Positions 1 to 8,106 of a stretch of DNA of 64,000 bases are shown here, in pieces. The stretch is from assembly GCF_004358025.1 (NCBI RefSeq), contig NZ_SMTL01000003.1, forward strand, positions 248,001 to 312,000. The letters run 5' to 3'. The notes beneath the pieces are model-generated. The model ran no database searches, was not told where the DNA came from, and saw only the letters and a list, made by a program, of their open reading frames with translations. The stretch is from Rhizobium deserti. Lineage in GTDB: Bacteria > Pseudomonadota > Alphaproteobacteria > Rhizobiales > Rhizobiaceae. Each line of letters opens with the position of its first letter. Position 1 is the first letter of the stretch. The translations under genes were made by a program, and so were the position numbers.

Positions 1-225
1 GACTACCATCTCGGCGACGGCACCGGCATCGACGCCATACTCGAACTGCGGGCGGCCTATGGAGTTGAAATCCCCGCCCTCCTCGTGACTGCCGACCGAA
101 GCCCCGAAGTGCGGGCGGAGGCGGAGCGGCACGATATCGGCGTCCAGCACAAGCCGCTGCGCCCCGCCGCCCTGCGGGCGCATCTCACACAGGTTGCAGG
201 CGTCAAGCGCATCGCTGCCGAATAG
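1..225 (+). CDS. C-terminal end of a hybrid sensor kinase or response regulator (receiver domain), partial
   Basis: The reading frame is open from the first base and stops with TAG at 223-225, so only the last 74 residues are visible. They match the second half of a receiver (REC) domain: a phospho-acceptor-region stretch DYHLGDGTGID, then the LLVTADRS strand whose Thr/Ala pair corresponds to the conserved switch position, then an HKPLRPAALR segment holding the conserved Lys-Pro. The ending of the protein right after the REC domain is typical of hybrid histidine kinases in which REC is C-terminal. The kinase part lies outside the window, so the sensed signal cannot be inferred. A stand-alone response regulator is possible but less likely. 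Confidence 0.75.
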   Translation, partial: DYHLGDGTGIDAILELRAAYGVEIPALLVTADRSPEVRAEAERHDIGVQHKPLRPAALRAHLTQVAGVKRIAAE

Positions 226-304
226 TTGCCGCAGATCTCCTACCTCAAGCGTTGCCTGCGCGTCATCACGGACAGTTTACGCCGGAAGTGGGCTTCGGCG
301 TATT

Positions 305-327
305 AGCCGGGAACCCTCCGGCTTTTT
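305..327 (+). terminator. Rho-independent terminator after the sensor kinase gene
   Basis: A 6-bp stem AGCCGG/CCGGCT with a 7-base loop is followed directly by five T residues. It lies 80 bases after the kinase stop codon and before opgC, so it probably separates the two transcripts. Confidence 0.7.
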
Positions 328-419
328 GCTGCGTTAAGCGCCTGAATCCTGGCCCGCAGAGGCCTTACAGGGACCGAGCGGCGGCAGCTTCCGGGACCGG
401 CAGACGGAGAGAGCAGCCG

Positions 420-1658
420 ATGAAACGCTTTGAAATCATTGACGGAATGCGGGGCTATTTCCTCGTGTTCATGGTCCTGAACCACCTCATCTTCGCCGGT
501 GGCTATCTGCTCGTCAAAATCAACCACAACCAGCTGGCCTTTGTCGAGGACGCCCAGGGCTTCGTGTTTCTGTCCGGCCTGATGATCGGCATGGTCTATG
601 CCCGCAAGATGATGAAGAGCGGCTATGCCGCCGGCCGCTCGGCGATCTACAGCCGGGCGTTCGAACTTTATCGTTATGCCATGGGCATCGTTCTGGTTGT
701 GCTGGCCGCCCAGATGCTGCTGCCGGGCGCCTATTCCATCTGGTTCAACTGGCTCGGCTACACGACCTTCGACGACCCGCTGCGTTTGGCCGCCATAGCC
801 ACCTTCCTTTACCAGCCGACCTTCATGGACATCCTGCCGCAGTATATCGTCTACATGCTGTTTGCGCCCATGCTGGTGAAGCTCGTTCTCGACGACAAAT
901 GGCATTACGTGCTGGCCGGCTCGCTAGTTCTGTGGATGGCGGGACAGCTCGGCCTGCAGCAGATCGTCACGACGCCGCTCCACGAGATGATCATGGGCCC
1001 CGACAACCAGGGTATCCGCGTCTCGTTCAACCTGCTCGGCTGGCAGATCGTCTTCTATTCCGGCCTGGTTCTCGGCGCCCTGACCTCGTCCGGCAAGATC
1101 AACTGGAGCCGCATCCTGTCACCCGACAATACCTTCATCCCGAAAATGGCGCTGTTGATGGTTGCCTTCTTCCTGCCCCTGCGGCTGATCACCGCCCACG
1201 AACTGATGCCGCCGCACATGATCGGTAAGTTCGCGTCAATGGAAATCCGTGCCGATTTCGGTCCGGTCTATCTCCTGAACTTCGCAGCCGTCGCCATGCT
1301 GATCACCTGGCTGATCGTTGCAGGCCCCAAGCACAAGGCGCTCTGGGTCCAGAAGATTTCGACAGCCATCACTTGGGTCTTCTCGCTGCGCTACCTGCAA
1401 CTGCTCGGCCGCCACTCGCTTTACGTCTATGTCTGGCATGTCGGCATCGTTTACTTCGTTTATTATTTCGACGGCCGCTCGCCGGAACTCAACGAGCTGA
1501 CCAAGACAGCCATTGCCCTCGTCGCCGTCGGTCTTCTGTCGGTCCCCGCTCTCTGGCGCGAACGCGACAAGCTGTTCGGCAATGCGCCTGCGAATGCACA
1601 GGCGGCCAAGGCGCCGCAGCCGAAGCCTGCCGGCCCTCAGCAGATGGTGGTGCGCTGA
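420..1658 (+). CDS. opgC: OpgC family membrane acyltransferase
   Basis: A 412-residue polytopic inner-membrane protein of the OpgC family, members of which transfer succinyl groups to osmoregulated periplasmic glucans in rhizobia. The family signature at the N-terminus is visible (DGMRGYFLVFMVLNHL, residues 8-23), followed by VEDAQGFVFLSGLMIG near 42-57 and about ten hydrophobic segments. The C-terminus ends in a Pro/Ala-rich, probably cytoplasmic tail. The ATG at 420 is preferred because the family signature begins eight residues later and a GGAGAGAG ribosome binding site lies just upstream; the frame is open further upstream but that part looks non-coding. It is a single-gene unit between two terminators. 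The succinylation role is inferred from family knowledge; the acyl donor is not shown by the sequence. Confidence 0.85.
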   Translation: MKRFEIIDGMRGYFLVFMVLNHLIFAGGYLLVKINHNQLAFVEDAQGFVFLSGLMIGMVYARKMMKSGYAAGRSAIYSRAFELYRYAMGIVLVVLAAQMLLPGAYSIWFNWLGYTTFDDPLRLAAIATFLYQPTFMDILPQYIVYMLFAPMLVKLVLDDKWHYVLAGSLVLWMAGQLGLQQIVTTPLHEMIMGPDNQGIRVSFNLLGWQIVFYSGLVLGALTSSGKINWSRILSPDNTFIPKMALLMVAFFLPLRLITAHELMPPHMIGKFASMEIRADFGPVYLLNFAAVAMLITWLIVAGPKHKALWVQKISTAITWVFSLRYLQLLGRHSLYVYVWHVGIVYFVYYFDGRSPELNELTKTAIALVAVGLLSVPALWRERDKLFGNAPANAQAAKAPQPKPAGPQQMVVR

Positions 1659-1689
1659 TCCCAATCACCTGGCCATGCAATCGAGAATC

Positions 1690-1720
1690 AAAGGCGGTGG
1701 ATTTTCACCGCCTTTTCTTT
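1690..1720. terminator. Bidirectional terminator between opgC and the flavin reductase gene
   Basis: A strong hairpin AAAGGCGGTG / CACCGCCTTT with a 6-base loop is followed by a T-rich run on the plus strand and preceded by A residues that make a T-run on the minus strand. It lies between two convergent genes and could serve both. Confidence 0.8.
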
Positions 1721-1726
1721 TCCCTC

Positions 1727-2404
1727 TTACAATTTCGGCGTCACCATTTCGAAGCGGTCGCGAATGGTCGAGCAGAAATCGCCACCGAGCCGGGCAATCG
1801 CATCGATGCGCGCCGGATCGACATGCAGCCGGTCATCCACCACGCCTGGCTGATAATGCGCATAAACGATCTCCCCCATGATGATCTGCCGCGACCGGCC
1901 AAGCTCCAGCGTCACATGGCGGCGGCATTCGAAGGCGGCAGGCGCCTCGGCAATATAGGGTGAGGTCACCTTGACGCCGGGCAACGCGGTGAGGCCCGCC
2001 TGCTGCAATTCGTCGACGCCTTGCGGATATTTGGCGGCACAGACATGCATGGCCTCGGCAATCGCAAAGGACACGATGTTGACGGTGAACACTTCTGTCA
2101 TGCGGATATTGTGGCCGGTATGCTTGAAGGACATGTCGGGATTGTTTTCCACTCCGAGCGCCAGGATGGGCGGATCGGCGGAAAGGCAGTTGAAGAAGGA
2201 AAAGGGCGCGGCATTGATGCGGCCCTCCTCGTCAACCGTGGTCACCAGCGCGATCGGCCGCGGAATGATCGTGCCGATCATCAGCTTATAACGCTCCCGC
2301 TCCGTCAGCGTCGTGAAATCGAAGCCCGTCTTGCTGCTGCCGGCCGGCTCTGCTTGTCCCCTCATGTCCGTCACATCTGCCCCTTTCATAATGTCTTGCC
2401 GCAT
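1727..2404 (-). CDS. Flavin reductase-like, FMN-binding split-barrel protein
   Basis: A 225-residue protein of the flavin-reductase-like domain family (split barrel that binds FMN). Recognisable blocks are YKLMIGTIIPRPIALVTTVDE, then NAAPFSFFNCLSADPPILALGV, then an FTVNIVS strand in the middle. The conserved Arg-Pro and the N-A-P-F-S-F-F segment form the flavin pocket in this family. Family members reduce free flavin or act as small oxygenase partners; no partner oxygenase is adjacent, so the substrate is unknown. The start is uncertain: ATG codons also exist at residues 6 and 14 of the longest frame, and none has a clear ribosome binding site. It stands alone, convergent with opgC. Confidence 0.75.
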   Translation of the reverse strand: MRQDIMKGADVTDMRGQAEPAGSSKTGFDFTTLTERERYKLMIGTIIPRPIALVTTVDEEGRINAAPFSFFNCLSADPPILALGVENNPDMSFKHTGHNIRMTEVFTVNIVSFAIAEAMHVCAAKYPQGVDELQQAGLTALPGVKVTSPYIAEAPAAFECRRHVTLELGRSRQIIMGEIVYAHYQPGVVDDRLHVDPARIDAIARLGGDFCSTIRDRFEMVTPKL

Positions 2405-2507
2405 TGCAGCATAGCCTCAAGGGGTAAAGGCTTGGCCACTGGCTGGCAACAGGTGCCGGTCCGAAGGCGGCACGGTCTGTCGCTTCACCTGGTTCAATTG
2501 CCCGGGT

Positions 2508-3107
2508 TTAATCGCTGGCCGGACGCACCTGCTCGACCGACAGGGAACCGGCCGGCAATGGCTGCAGGAGTTCGGTCTCCGGCCTGGAATGATGGAGCCA
2601 GTGGGGCCAGTCATGCGGGCGCAGCACGACCACCTGGCGGTTGTGGATGGGCGCCACATCCGGCCCCGGCGCCGTGGTGAGCATGGTGAAGGCCGGCGGC
2701 TGGTTGCCCTGGCCCTCGCGCCAAAGCCCGGCAATGCAGAGAAAGGGTGCGTGGTTTAGCGTGAAGCGGTGCTTGGCCTTCGGATATTTGGTGCCGGTGA
2801 ACTCGAAAAAGGCGGAGGCCGGGATGAGGCAGCGGCGGCTGTCCGAAAACGAGCGGCCCTCGGAGCGGAAGTTGAACACCGGTCCGGCTTTCTTGCCGGG
2901 CGGGGCCGGAAATCCGAAACGCATGGGTGAGAGCGTGACCTCACCGCCTTCGTCCAGGCGCATCACCGGGCCAAGATCGCCGATGCGAATATCGTCGGCT
3001 TGCGGCAAATCCGCCTCGCCCTGATGCGCGGCAGCAGCGAGCTCCACCTCCCCCAGCGCCTGACGGTATTCCGCATAGCGGATATGTTGTTCGTAGTCAT
3101 TGCACAT
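2508..3107 (-). CDS. SRAP family protein (SOS response-associated peptidase, YedK/HMCES type)
   Basis: A 199-residue SRAP domain protein. In this family the residue after the initiator Met is a catalytic Cys that forms a DNA-protein crosslink with abasic sites in single-stranded DNA and protects replication forks. Here the start is fixed by that rule: ATG at 3107 gives MCNDYE with Cys2. Other family positions are present: an Asn-Phe-Arg-Ser-Glu segment (FNFRSEG), the Glu in ASAFFEF, and a His in IHNRQVVVL. The usual MCGR start is replaced by MCND, a variant I associate with alphaproteobacterial members. No SOS box of the GTTC-N7-GTTC type was seen upstream. Confidence 0.88.
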   Translation of the reverse strand: MCNDYEQHIRYAEYRQALGEVELAAAAHQGEADLPQADDIRIGDLGPVMRLDEGGEVTLSPMRFGFPAPPGKKAGPVFNFRSEGRSFSDSRRCLIPASAFFEFTGTKYPKAKHRFTLNHAPFLCIAGLWREGQGNQPPAFTMLTTAPGPDVAPIHNRQVVVLRPHDWPHWLHHSRPETELLQPLPAGSLSVEQVRPASD

Positions 3108-3194
3108 GGGGGAGGATGTAGGGCGGGAGGGGTGGGTGGGGGAGAGGTCGACTAACTGCTTCCGCCACAAGGATGAGGACGCATGCCCCCCCTT

Positions 3195-3346
3195 TTTCAT
3201 CCCGGCCTTGAGCCGGAATCCAGCCGCCGTGCGTCTGCACGGCGAGATTACCTTTGCGGGGCTGGAAGAGAGTCTATCGCGCCGCCGGCGCGGCGCTGCT
3301 GGATTCCTGTGACGAGCACAGGAATGACGGAGGAGAGGCAGTGGGG
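3195..3346. repeat. Palindromic intergenic repeat, copy 1
   Basis: About 133 bases of core (3197-3329) that recur, with changes mainly in the middle, at 3745-3879. The left end carries a CGGCCTTGAGCCG hairpin and the right end a CCTGTG/CACAGG hairpin; the internal pair GGAATCCAGC / GCTGGATTCC is a perfect 10-bp inverted repeat. A third small hairpin GCCGTGC/GCACGGC sits in between. It resembles the dispersed 'cattcctgtgctcgtcac' type of intergenic element common in alphaproteobacteria. The whole interval 3108-3357 between the SRAP gene and the GIY-YIG gene consists of this element plus short spacers. Confidence 0.8.
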
Positions 3347-3357
3347 TGCGCTTTCCG

Positions 3358-3651
3358 TCAAAGTCCGTGCAGGTAGTGTGCGATGTCGCTCCATTCCGGA
3401 TTCATGGTCTCGATCAGGTTGAGCTTCCAGGCCCTCGGCCACTTCTTGATCGTCTTCTCCCTCCTGATTGCATCAACAATCAGATCATGCTCTTCGAACC
3501 AGACAAGGGTTTTTACGCCGTAGCGGCTGGTGAAGCCCGGCGTGAGCTCGTTCTGATGCTCGTATAAGCGCCCCGGCAAGTCGCTCGTCACGCCAGTGTA
3601 GAGCGTGCCGTTCCGCCTCGATGCCAGAATGTAGACATAGCCCTTGCGCAT
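3358..3651 (-). CDS. Small GIY-YIG nuclease domain protein (UPF0213/YhbQ-like)
   Basis: A 97-residue stand-alone GIY-YIG domain. The motif pair appears as YVYILA (residues 5-10) and YTGVTSD (18-24), followed by the conserved Arg in LPGRLYEH and a REKTIKKW helix that holds the usual catalytic-core Glu/Lys residues. The ATG at 3651 places the motif five residues from the N-terminus, as in the family; the longer frame upstream is repeat-derived. No DNA-binding domain is fused to it. Members of this family are small endonuclease-like proteins of largely unknown role. It is transcribed alone and is bracketed at short distance by two copies of the same palindromic repeat, which is discussed as a finding. 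Confidence 0.85.
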   Translation of the reverse strand: MRKGYVYILASRRNGTLYTGVTSDLPGRLYEHQNELTPGFTSRYGVKTLVWFEEHDLIVDAIRREKTIKKWPRAWKLNLIETMNPEWSDIAHYLHGL

Positions 3652-3740
3652 ATCAGGATGATGCCACGGCGCGCTGCCAAGACAAGAGACTGACGTTGCG
3701 GCATGTGTCTCCGGCACGACATAGGAGTGCGACCTTCTCC

Positions 3741-3894
3741 TCCGTCATCCCGGCCTTGAGCCGGGATCCAGCCGCCGTGCGTCTGCACGGCGAGAGAACC
3801 CACCGCAGGGACTAGAAGAGAGTCTTCTGCGCAGCCGACGAGGCGCTGCTGGATTCCTGTGACAAGCACAGGAATGACGAAGGAGAGGGAGTGC
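3741..3894. repeat. Palindromic intergenic repeat, copy 2
   Basis: Second copy of the element at 3195-3346, in the same orientation. Its left hairpin is perfect (CCCGGC/GCCGGG), the right hairpin is CCTGTG/CACAGG, and the outer ends read CGTCATCC ... GGAATGACG. The central part differs from copy 1. It accounts for most of the 303-base gap between the GIY-YIG gene and the FadB-like gene; the rest shows nothing recognisable. Confidence 0.8.
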
Positions 3895-3954
3895 GGCTCA
3901 ATCATTGTTCGAGTCCCTTCTCCTTGATCCCCCAAAGACACCTCAGAAGCTAGC

Positions 3955-6171
3955 CTAAGCCGCCTTCCCCACCTCACCATACGGGTCAAACCGTGTGTAG
4001 AACGTCTGGCCCTTTTCCGCCATTTCCTTGAGTAGCGGTGTCGGCTTGAAATGGTCGCCATATGTGGCCGCCAGCTTTTCCGCCAGCGCCACGAAGGCCT
4101 TCACGCCCATGCCGTCGATATAGCTGAGGGTTCCGCCGGTATAGGGCGCAAAGCCGAAGCCGAGGATGGAGCCGACATCGGCTTCGCGCGGATCGGTGAC
4201 GATGCCTTCTTCCATCGTGCGGGCGGCTTCCAGCGCGATCGTCACCAGCAGGCGCTGCTTGAGGACGGCGACGTCCACGTCGGCAGCGGGTTTTTGCGGG
4301 TAGAGCTCCTTCAAGCCCGGCCAGAGCGACTTCTTGGCGGGCTTGGCCGGGTAATCATAAAAGCCTTTGCCGTTCTTGCGGCCGCGCCGGTCGAGTTCGT
4401 CGACCATTTTGTCGATCAGCTTCATATGCTGCGGCTTGACGGACGCCCCGCCCAGATCGGCGATCGAAGCGCGCATGATCTTCTGGGACAGATCGACGGC
4501 GACCTCGTCGTTGAGCGACAGCGGGCCGACCGGCATGCCGGCCATCTTGGCGGCATTCTCAATCATCGCCGGCGGCACGCCCTCGATCAGCATGTCATAG
4601 GCTTCGTTGATATAGCGGAAGACGCAGCGGTTGACATAAAAGCCGCGCGTGTCGTTGACGACGATCGGCGTCTTCTTGATGGCAGCGACGAAATCCAGCG
4701 CCACGGCAATCGCCCTGTCGCCCGACTGCTTGCCGAGGATGACCTCGGTCAGCATCATCTTTTCCACCGGCGAAAAGAAATGCACGCCGATGAACTGGTC
4801 CGGACGCCTGGAATTTTCGGCGAGGCCGGTGATCGGCAGGGTCGAGGTATTGGATGCGAAGATGGTGGTTTGCGGGATGACGGCTTCGACCGCCTCGATA
4901 ACCGCCTTCTTGACATTGCGATCCTCGAACACCGCCTCGACAACGAATGACGCATCGGAAAGCGCCGCATAATCGACTGTCGGGGTGATCAGCGACAGGA
5001 GCTTTTCTCCGTCCTCCTTGGTCATCCGGCCTTTGCCGATCTGCTCGGCGACCAGCTTTTCGGAATGGGCCTTGCCCTTATCCGCAGCTTCCTGGTCGCG
5101 GTCGATCAGGATGACGGGAATGCCGGCGGCGGCCGTCACATAAGCGATCGAGGCGCCCATGAAGCCGGCGCCGACGACGCCCACCTTCTTGAACTCGGTT
5201 TTCGGCTGGCCGGCCGGGCGGCGCGCGCCCTTGCCCAGCTCCTGCATGGAGATGAACAGCGAGCGGATCATCGAAAAGGCTTCGGTGGTCTGCAGGATCT
5301 GCGTGAAATAACGCTGCTCGACCTTGAGCGCGGTGTCGAAGGGCAGTTGCAGGCCCTCGTAGACGCATTTGAGGATAGCGAGCGCGCCGGGATAATTGCC
5401 GGCCGATTCACGCCGCAGGATGGCGGGTGCTGCTGGGAAAAGCTGGGCTGCCGCCGGCGTCCAGACGCCGCCGCCGGGTACCTTGAAGCCCTTCTCGTCC
5501 CAGGGAGCGACAGGCTTCAGGCCGTCCTTGATCATCTGCCTGGCGGCATTGACCAGCTCGGCGGGCTCAACGACCTGGTGCAGGAGGTTCATGGCCTTGG
5601 CGCGCTGCGGGGTCAGCGACGAGCCGGTGGTCATCATCTGCAGGGCGTCCTGGGCATTGGCCAGGCGCGACACGCGCTGGGTGCCGCCGGCGCCGGGGAA
5701 AATGCCGACCTTCACTTCCGGAAGCGCGATCTTCACCGACTTGGAATTGGAAGCGACGCGGCCGTGGCAGGCAAGCGACAGCTCGAAGGCACCGCCCATG
5801 CAGGTGCCGTTGATGGCGGAAACCCAGGGCTTGCCATTCGTCTCGATCTTGCGGAACAGCCAGGTCATGCGGCCCGCGACATCGAACAGTTTCTGGGCAG
5901 CGCTGGCCGGATCCCTGGCCTTCTCCTCGGCCAGCATGGAGAACATGCCGCGGATCATGGTGAGATCGGCACCGCCGGAAAAGGAGGACTTGCCAGAGGT
6001 GAAGACGACGCCCTTGACCGCCTCATCGGCGACCGTCTGGGCGAGGATGGCTTCCAGCTCATCCATCACCTCGACGGTGAAGACATTCATGGATTTGTCG
6101 GGCATGTCCCAGGTGACGAGGGCAATGCCGTCAGCATCGGTTTCGACGGTGAAATTGGTATAGGTGGTCAT
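3955..6171 (-). CDS. Fused enoyl-CoA hydratase / 3-hydroxyacyl-CoA dehydrogenase (FadB/FadJ-like)
   Basis: A 738-residue bifunctional beta-oxidation enzyme. The N-terminal crotonase half shows the oxyanion-hole segments SGKSSFSGGADL (about residues 59-70) and NGTCMGGAFELSLACHGRVA (about 120-139) and a LPEVKVGIFPGAGGTQR block. The dehydrogenase half begins near residue 328 with the NAD-binding motif GVVGAGFMGASIAY, followed by the ASNTSTLPI and GVHFFSPVEKMML blocks and a 3HCDH C-terminal domain. It hydrates trans-enoyl-CoA and oxidises the resulting 3-hydroxyacyl-CoA. It lies 19 bases after the thiolase gene on the same strand, consistent with co-transcription and with a FadA/FadB-type complex. 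Chain-length range is not visible. Confidence 0.93.
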   Translation of the reverse strand: MTTYTNFTVETDADGIALVTWDMPDKSMNVFTVEVMDELEAILAQTVADEAVKGVVFTSGKSSFSGGADLTMIRGMFSMLAEEKARDPASAAQKLFDVAGRMTWLFRKIETNGKPWVSAINGTCMGGAFELSLACHGRVASNSKSVKIALPEVKVGIFPGAGGTQRVSRLANAQDALQMMTTGSSLTPQRAKAMNLLHQVVEPAELVNAARQMIKDGLKPVAPWDEKGFKVPGGGVWTPAAAQLFPAAPAILRRESAGNYPGALAILKCVYEGLQLPFDTALKVEQRYFTQILQTTEAFSMIRSLFISMQELGKGARRPAGQPKTEFKKVGVVGAGFMGASIAYVTAAAGIPVILIDRDQEAADKGKAHSEKLVAEQIGKGRMTKEDGEKLLSLITPTVDYAALSDASFVVEAVFEDRNVKKAVIEAVEAVIPQTTIFASNTSTLPITGLAENSRRPDQFIGVHFFSPVEKMMLTEVILGKQSGDRAIAVALDFVAAIKKTPIVVNDTRGFYVNRCVFRYINEAYDMLIEGVPPAMIENAAKMAGMPVGPLSLNDEVAVDLSQKIMRASIADLGGASVKPQHMKLIDKMVDELDRRGRKNGKGFYDYPAKPAKKSLWPGLKELYPQKPAADVDVAVLKQRLLVTIALEAARTMEEGIVTDPREADVGSILGFGFAPYTGGTLSYIDGMGVKAFVALAEKLAATYGDHFKPTPLLKEMAEKGQTFYTRFDPYGEVGKAA

Positions 6172-6190
6172 GATGGTTCTCCTCCCGATC

Positions 6191-7399
6191 TCAGACGCGT
6201 TCGATGATCGTTGCCGTGCCCATGCCGGCGCCGATGCAGAGCGTGACCAGCGCCGTGTTCAGGTCACGGCGTTCGAGTTCGTCGAGCACGGTGCCGAGGA
6301 TCATCGCGCCGGTTGCGCCGAGCGGATGACCCATGGCGATGGCGCCGCCATTGACGTTGATCTTGTCGTGGGGAATGTCGAAGGCCTGGCAATAGCGCAG
6401 CACCACGGCGGCAAAGGCTTCGTTGAGCTCGAAGAGGTCGATGTCGGAAATCTTCATGCCGGAACGCTTCAGCAGCTTTTCCGTGACGTCGACCGGGCCG
6501 GTCAGCATCAGCGCCGGATCGGAACCGATATTGGCAAAAGCGCGGATGCGGGCACGCGGCTTCAACCCCATCGACACGCCGCCATCCTTGGAGCCGAGCA
6601 GCACGACGCTGGCGCCATCGACGATGCCCGACGAATTGCCCGCATGGTGGACATAAGTGATGCGCTCGACTTCCGGATGGGCCTGGATGCCGACGGCCTC
6701 GAAGCCGCCCATCTCGCCCGGCATCTGGAAGGAGGGGTTGAGCGAGGCCAGCGACTGCATGTCGGTGGTCGGGCGCATATGCTCGTCGCGGTCGAGAATG
6801 GTCAGGCCGTTCTGGTCCTTGACCGGGATAACCGACTTATCGAAATAGCCGTTTTCCCAGGCCTTGGCAGCGCGCTTCTGGCTTTCGACGGCATAGGTGT
6901 CGACGTCGTCGCGGGAAAAGCCGTATTTGGTGGCGATCAAGTCGGCCGAGACGCCCTGCGGCATGAAATAGGCCGGGAAGTTGACGGACGGATCCATGTA
7001 CCAGGCACCGCCGGACATGCCCATGCCGACGCGCGACATGCTTTCGACGCCGCCGGCGATGACGATATCGTCGGAACCGGCCATGACCTTGCCGGCCGCG
7101 AAGTTGACGGCGTCGAGGCCCGAAGCGCAGAAGCGCGAGATCTGCATGCCGGGCGCCCGGTTGGAATAGCCGGCCTCGAAGGCGGCGGCCTTGGGGATGA
7201 CGGCGCCGGCATCCATGACCGGATCGACGCAGCCCATGATGATGTCGTCGACGGTGGATGTGTCGAGCCCGTTGCGGTCGCGGATGGCTTCCAGCGTCTT
7301 CGCCGCGAGGCGGACGGAGGGAACCTCATGCAGCGATCCATCCTTCTTGCCACGGCCGCGCGGGGTGCGCACGTGGTCATAAATGAAGACTTCGGTCAT
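6191..7399 (-). CDS. Acetyl-CoA C-acyltransferase (thiolase)
   Basis: A 402-residue thiolase that carries out the last step of beta-oxidation, cleaving 3-ketoacyl-CoA. The acyl-accepting Cys is at residue 91 in [12 protein letters not shown]; the C-terminal blocks [16 protein letters not shown] (active-site His) and [11 protein letters not shown] (second Cys) are intact. The ATG at 7399 is chosen because a GGAG sequence lies eight bases upstream and the family N-terminus starts there. The gene is the partner of the downstream FadB-like gene. The 64 bases separating it from the toxin gene contain two G+C-rich hairpins without a T-run, which may limit read-through. Confidence 0.93.
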   Translation of the reverse strand: MTEVFIYDHVRTPRGRGKKDGSLHEVPSVRLAAKTLEAIRDRNGLDTSTVDDIIMGCVDPVMDAGAVIPKAAAFEAGYSNRAPGMQISRFCASGLDAVNFAAGKVMAGSDDIVIAGGVESMSRVGMGMSGGAWYMDPSVNFPAYFMPQGVSADLIATKYGFSRDDVDTYAVESQKRAAKAWENGYFDKSVIPVKDQNGLTILDRDEHMRPTTDMQSLASLNPSFQMPGEMGGFEAVGIQAHPEVERITYVHHAGNSSGIVDGASVVLLGSKDGGVSMGLKPRARIRAFANIGSDPALMLTGPVDVTEKLLKRSGMKISDIDLFELNEAFAAVVLRYCQAFDIPHDKINVNGGAIAMGHPLGATGAMILGTVLDELERRDLNTALVTLCIGAGMGTATIIERV

Positions 7400-7463
7400 G
7401 GTGTCATCTCCCATATTGGCTTGACCCCTCTTCGGGGGGTGGCGCTGCGGCGCCTGAATTTAC

Positions 7464-7793
7464 CTACTCAAACAGCGACGAAACGCGCGCCAGGACGTCA
7501 TCGGTGATGAAATCAGGAGCCTTTTCGACAAAACGACCGGCGCGGGCCTTTATGTCCACGGCGCGTATCTGGTGGCAAAGGACAACGCCGGTTGCCTGGG
7601 TCCCCGCTCCGGATAGAGAAACTGCATACCCGGCGGTTCGCGCAAAATGGCCCCCTGAAGTAATCGGCGCGACGATCTGAGTCCCATGCTGATTGACGAT
7701 CCGTGGCGAAAGAACTAACGCATACCGAGCCTTTGCCTGCTCCCGCCCCCGCGTCGGTTCCAGATCAACAAACCAGATGTCGCCTCGCTCCAT
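7464..7793 (-). CDS. Type II toxin, PemK/MazF family endoribonuclease
   Basis: A 109-residue MazF/PemK-fold protein. The family N-terminus MERGDIWFVDLEPTRGREQAKAR carries the conserved G-D-I-W and R-G-x-E-Q-x-K-x-R elements of the active-site loop; APITSG follows in the centre, and TGVVLCHQIRAVDIKAR near the C-terminus matches the family 'D-Q-I-R' strand. Family members cut mRNA at short sequence motifs when the antitoxin is degraded. Its start codon overlaps the antitoxin stop by one base (TGATG), the usual coupling in these modules. It lies inside a beta-oxidation cluster. The cleavage motif cannot be predicted. Confidence 0.9.
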   Translation of the reverse strand: MERGDIWFVDLEPTRGREQAKARYALVLSPRIVNQHGTQIVAPITSGGHFARTAGYAVSLSGAGTQATGVVLCHQIRAVDIKARAGRFVEKAPDFITDDVLARVSSLFE

Positions 7794-8053
7794 CAGTCTA
7801 TTACCTCGTTACCGACGGACGGCATGTCCAGCCACTCCTGCTCCTCGGGAGTACGCTCCGGCCACGGAGTCCACTCCGCTACAAGCTCCTCGACAGAGTA
7901 TCGAGGTCGAGCGCGCGGCGTTGCGACCAATTTGCCGTCCTGTACGGAAACGTCGAGCTTGGCATTGGCTGAAAGGCCAAGCTCTTCCAAGACCGGCTTC
8001 GGGATCGTCATGATCACCGAGCCCCCCACATTCCGCAAAGTCGACGTCGCCAT
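7793..8053 (-). CDS. Antitoxin, AbrB/MazE family
   Basis: An 86-residue antitoxin. The N-terminal half (residues 1-50) is a swapped-hairpin AbrB/MazE DNA-binding domain with the pattern RNVGGSVIMTIPKPVLEELGL; the C-terminal half is acidic and Trp-rich (EEQEWLDM), fitting a flexible toxin-wrapping tail. It precedes the toxin gene and is translationally coupled to it. A perfect inverted repeat 12 bases upstream of its start is the likely autoregulatory operator. The pair is a complete, apparently intact module. Confidence 0.9.
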   Translation of the reverse strand: MATSTLRNVGGSVIMTIPKPVLEELGLSANAKLDVSVQDGKLVATPRARPRYSVEELVAEWTPWPERTPEEQEWLDMPSVGNEVID

Positions 8054-8065
8054 GTCTGCCTCCGT

Positions 8066-8091
8066 AAAAGTTATATAGATGTATAACTTTT
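8066..8091 (-). promoter_or_regulatory. Candidate antitoxin operator: perfect inverted repeat
   Basis: Arms AAAAGTTATA and TATAACTTTT match perfectly over 10 bp around a 6-base spacer. The site lies between the acyl-CoA dehydrogenase stop and the antitoxin start, where the promoter of the toxin-antitoxin pair must be, and it is unusually A+T-rich for this chromosome. Binding by the MazE-type antitoxin is inferred from the known autoregulation of such modules. Confidence 0.7.
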
Positions 8092-8106
8092 CAGCTCATC
8101 CAGCAA

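Noticed and set aside
7400..7463. Hairpins between the toxin gene and thiolase as a true terminator
   Set aside because: Two G+C-rich stems are present but neither is followed by a T-run; noted in the thiolase entry only.
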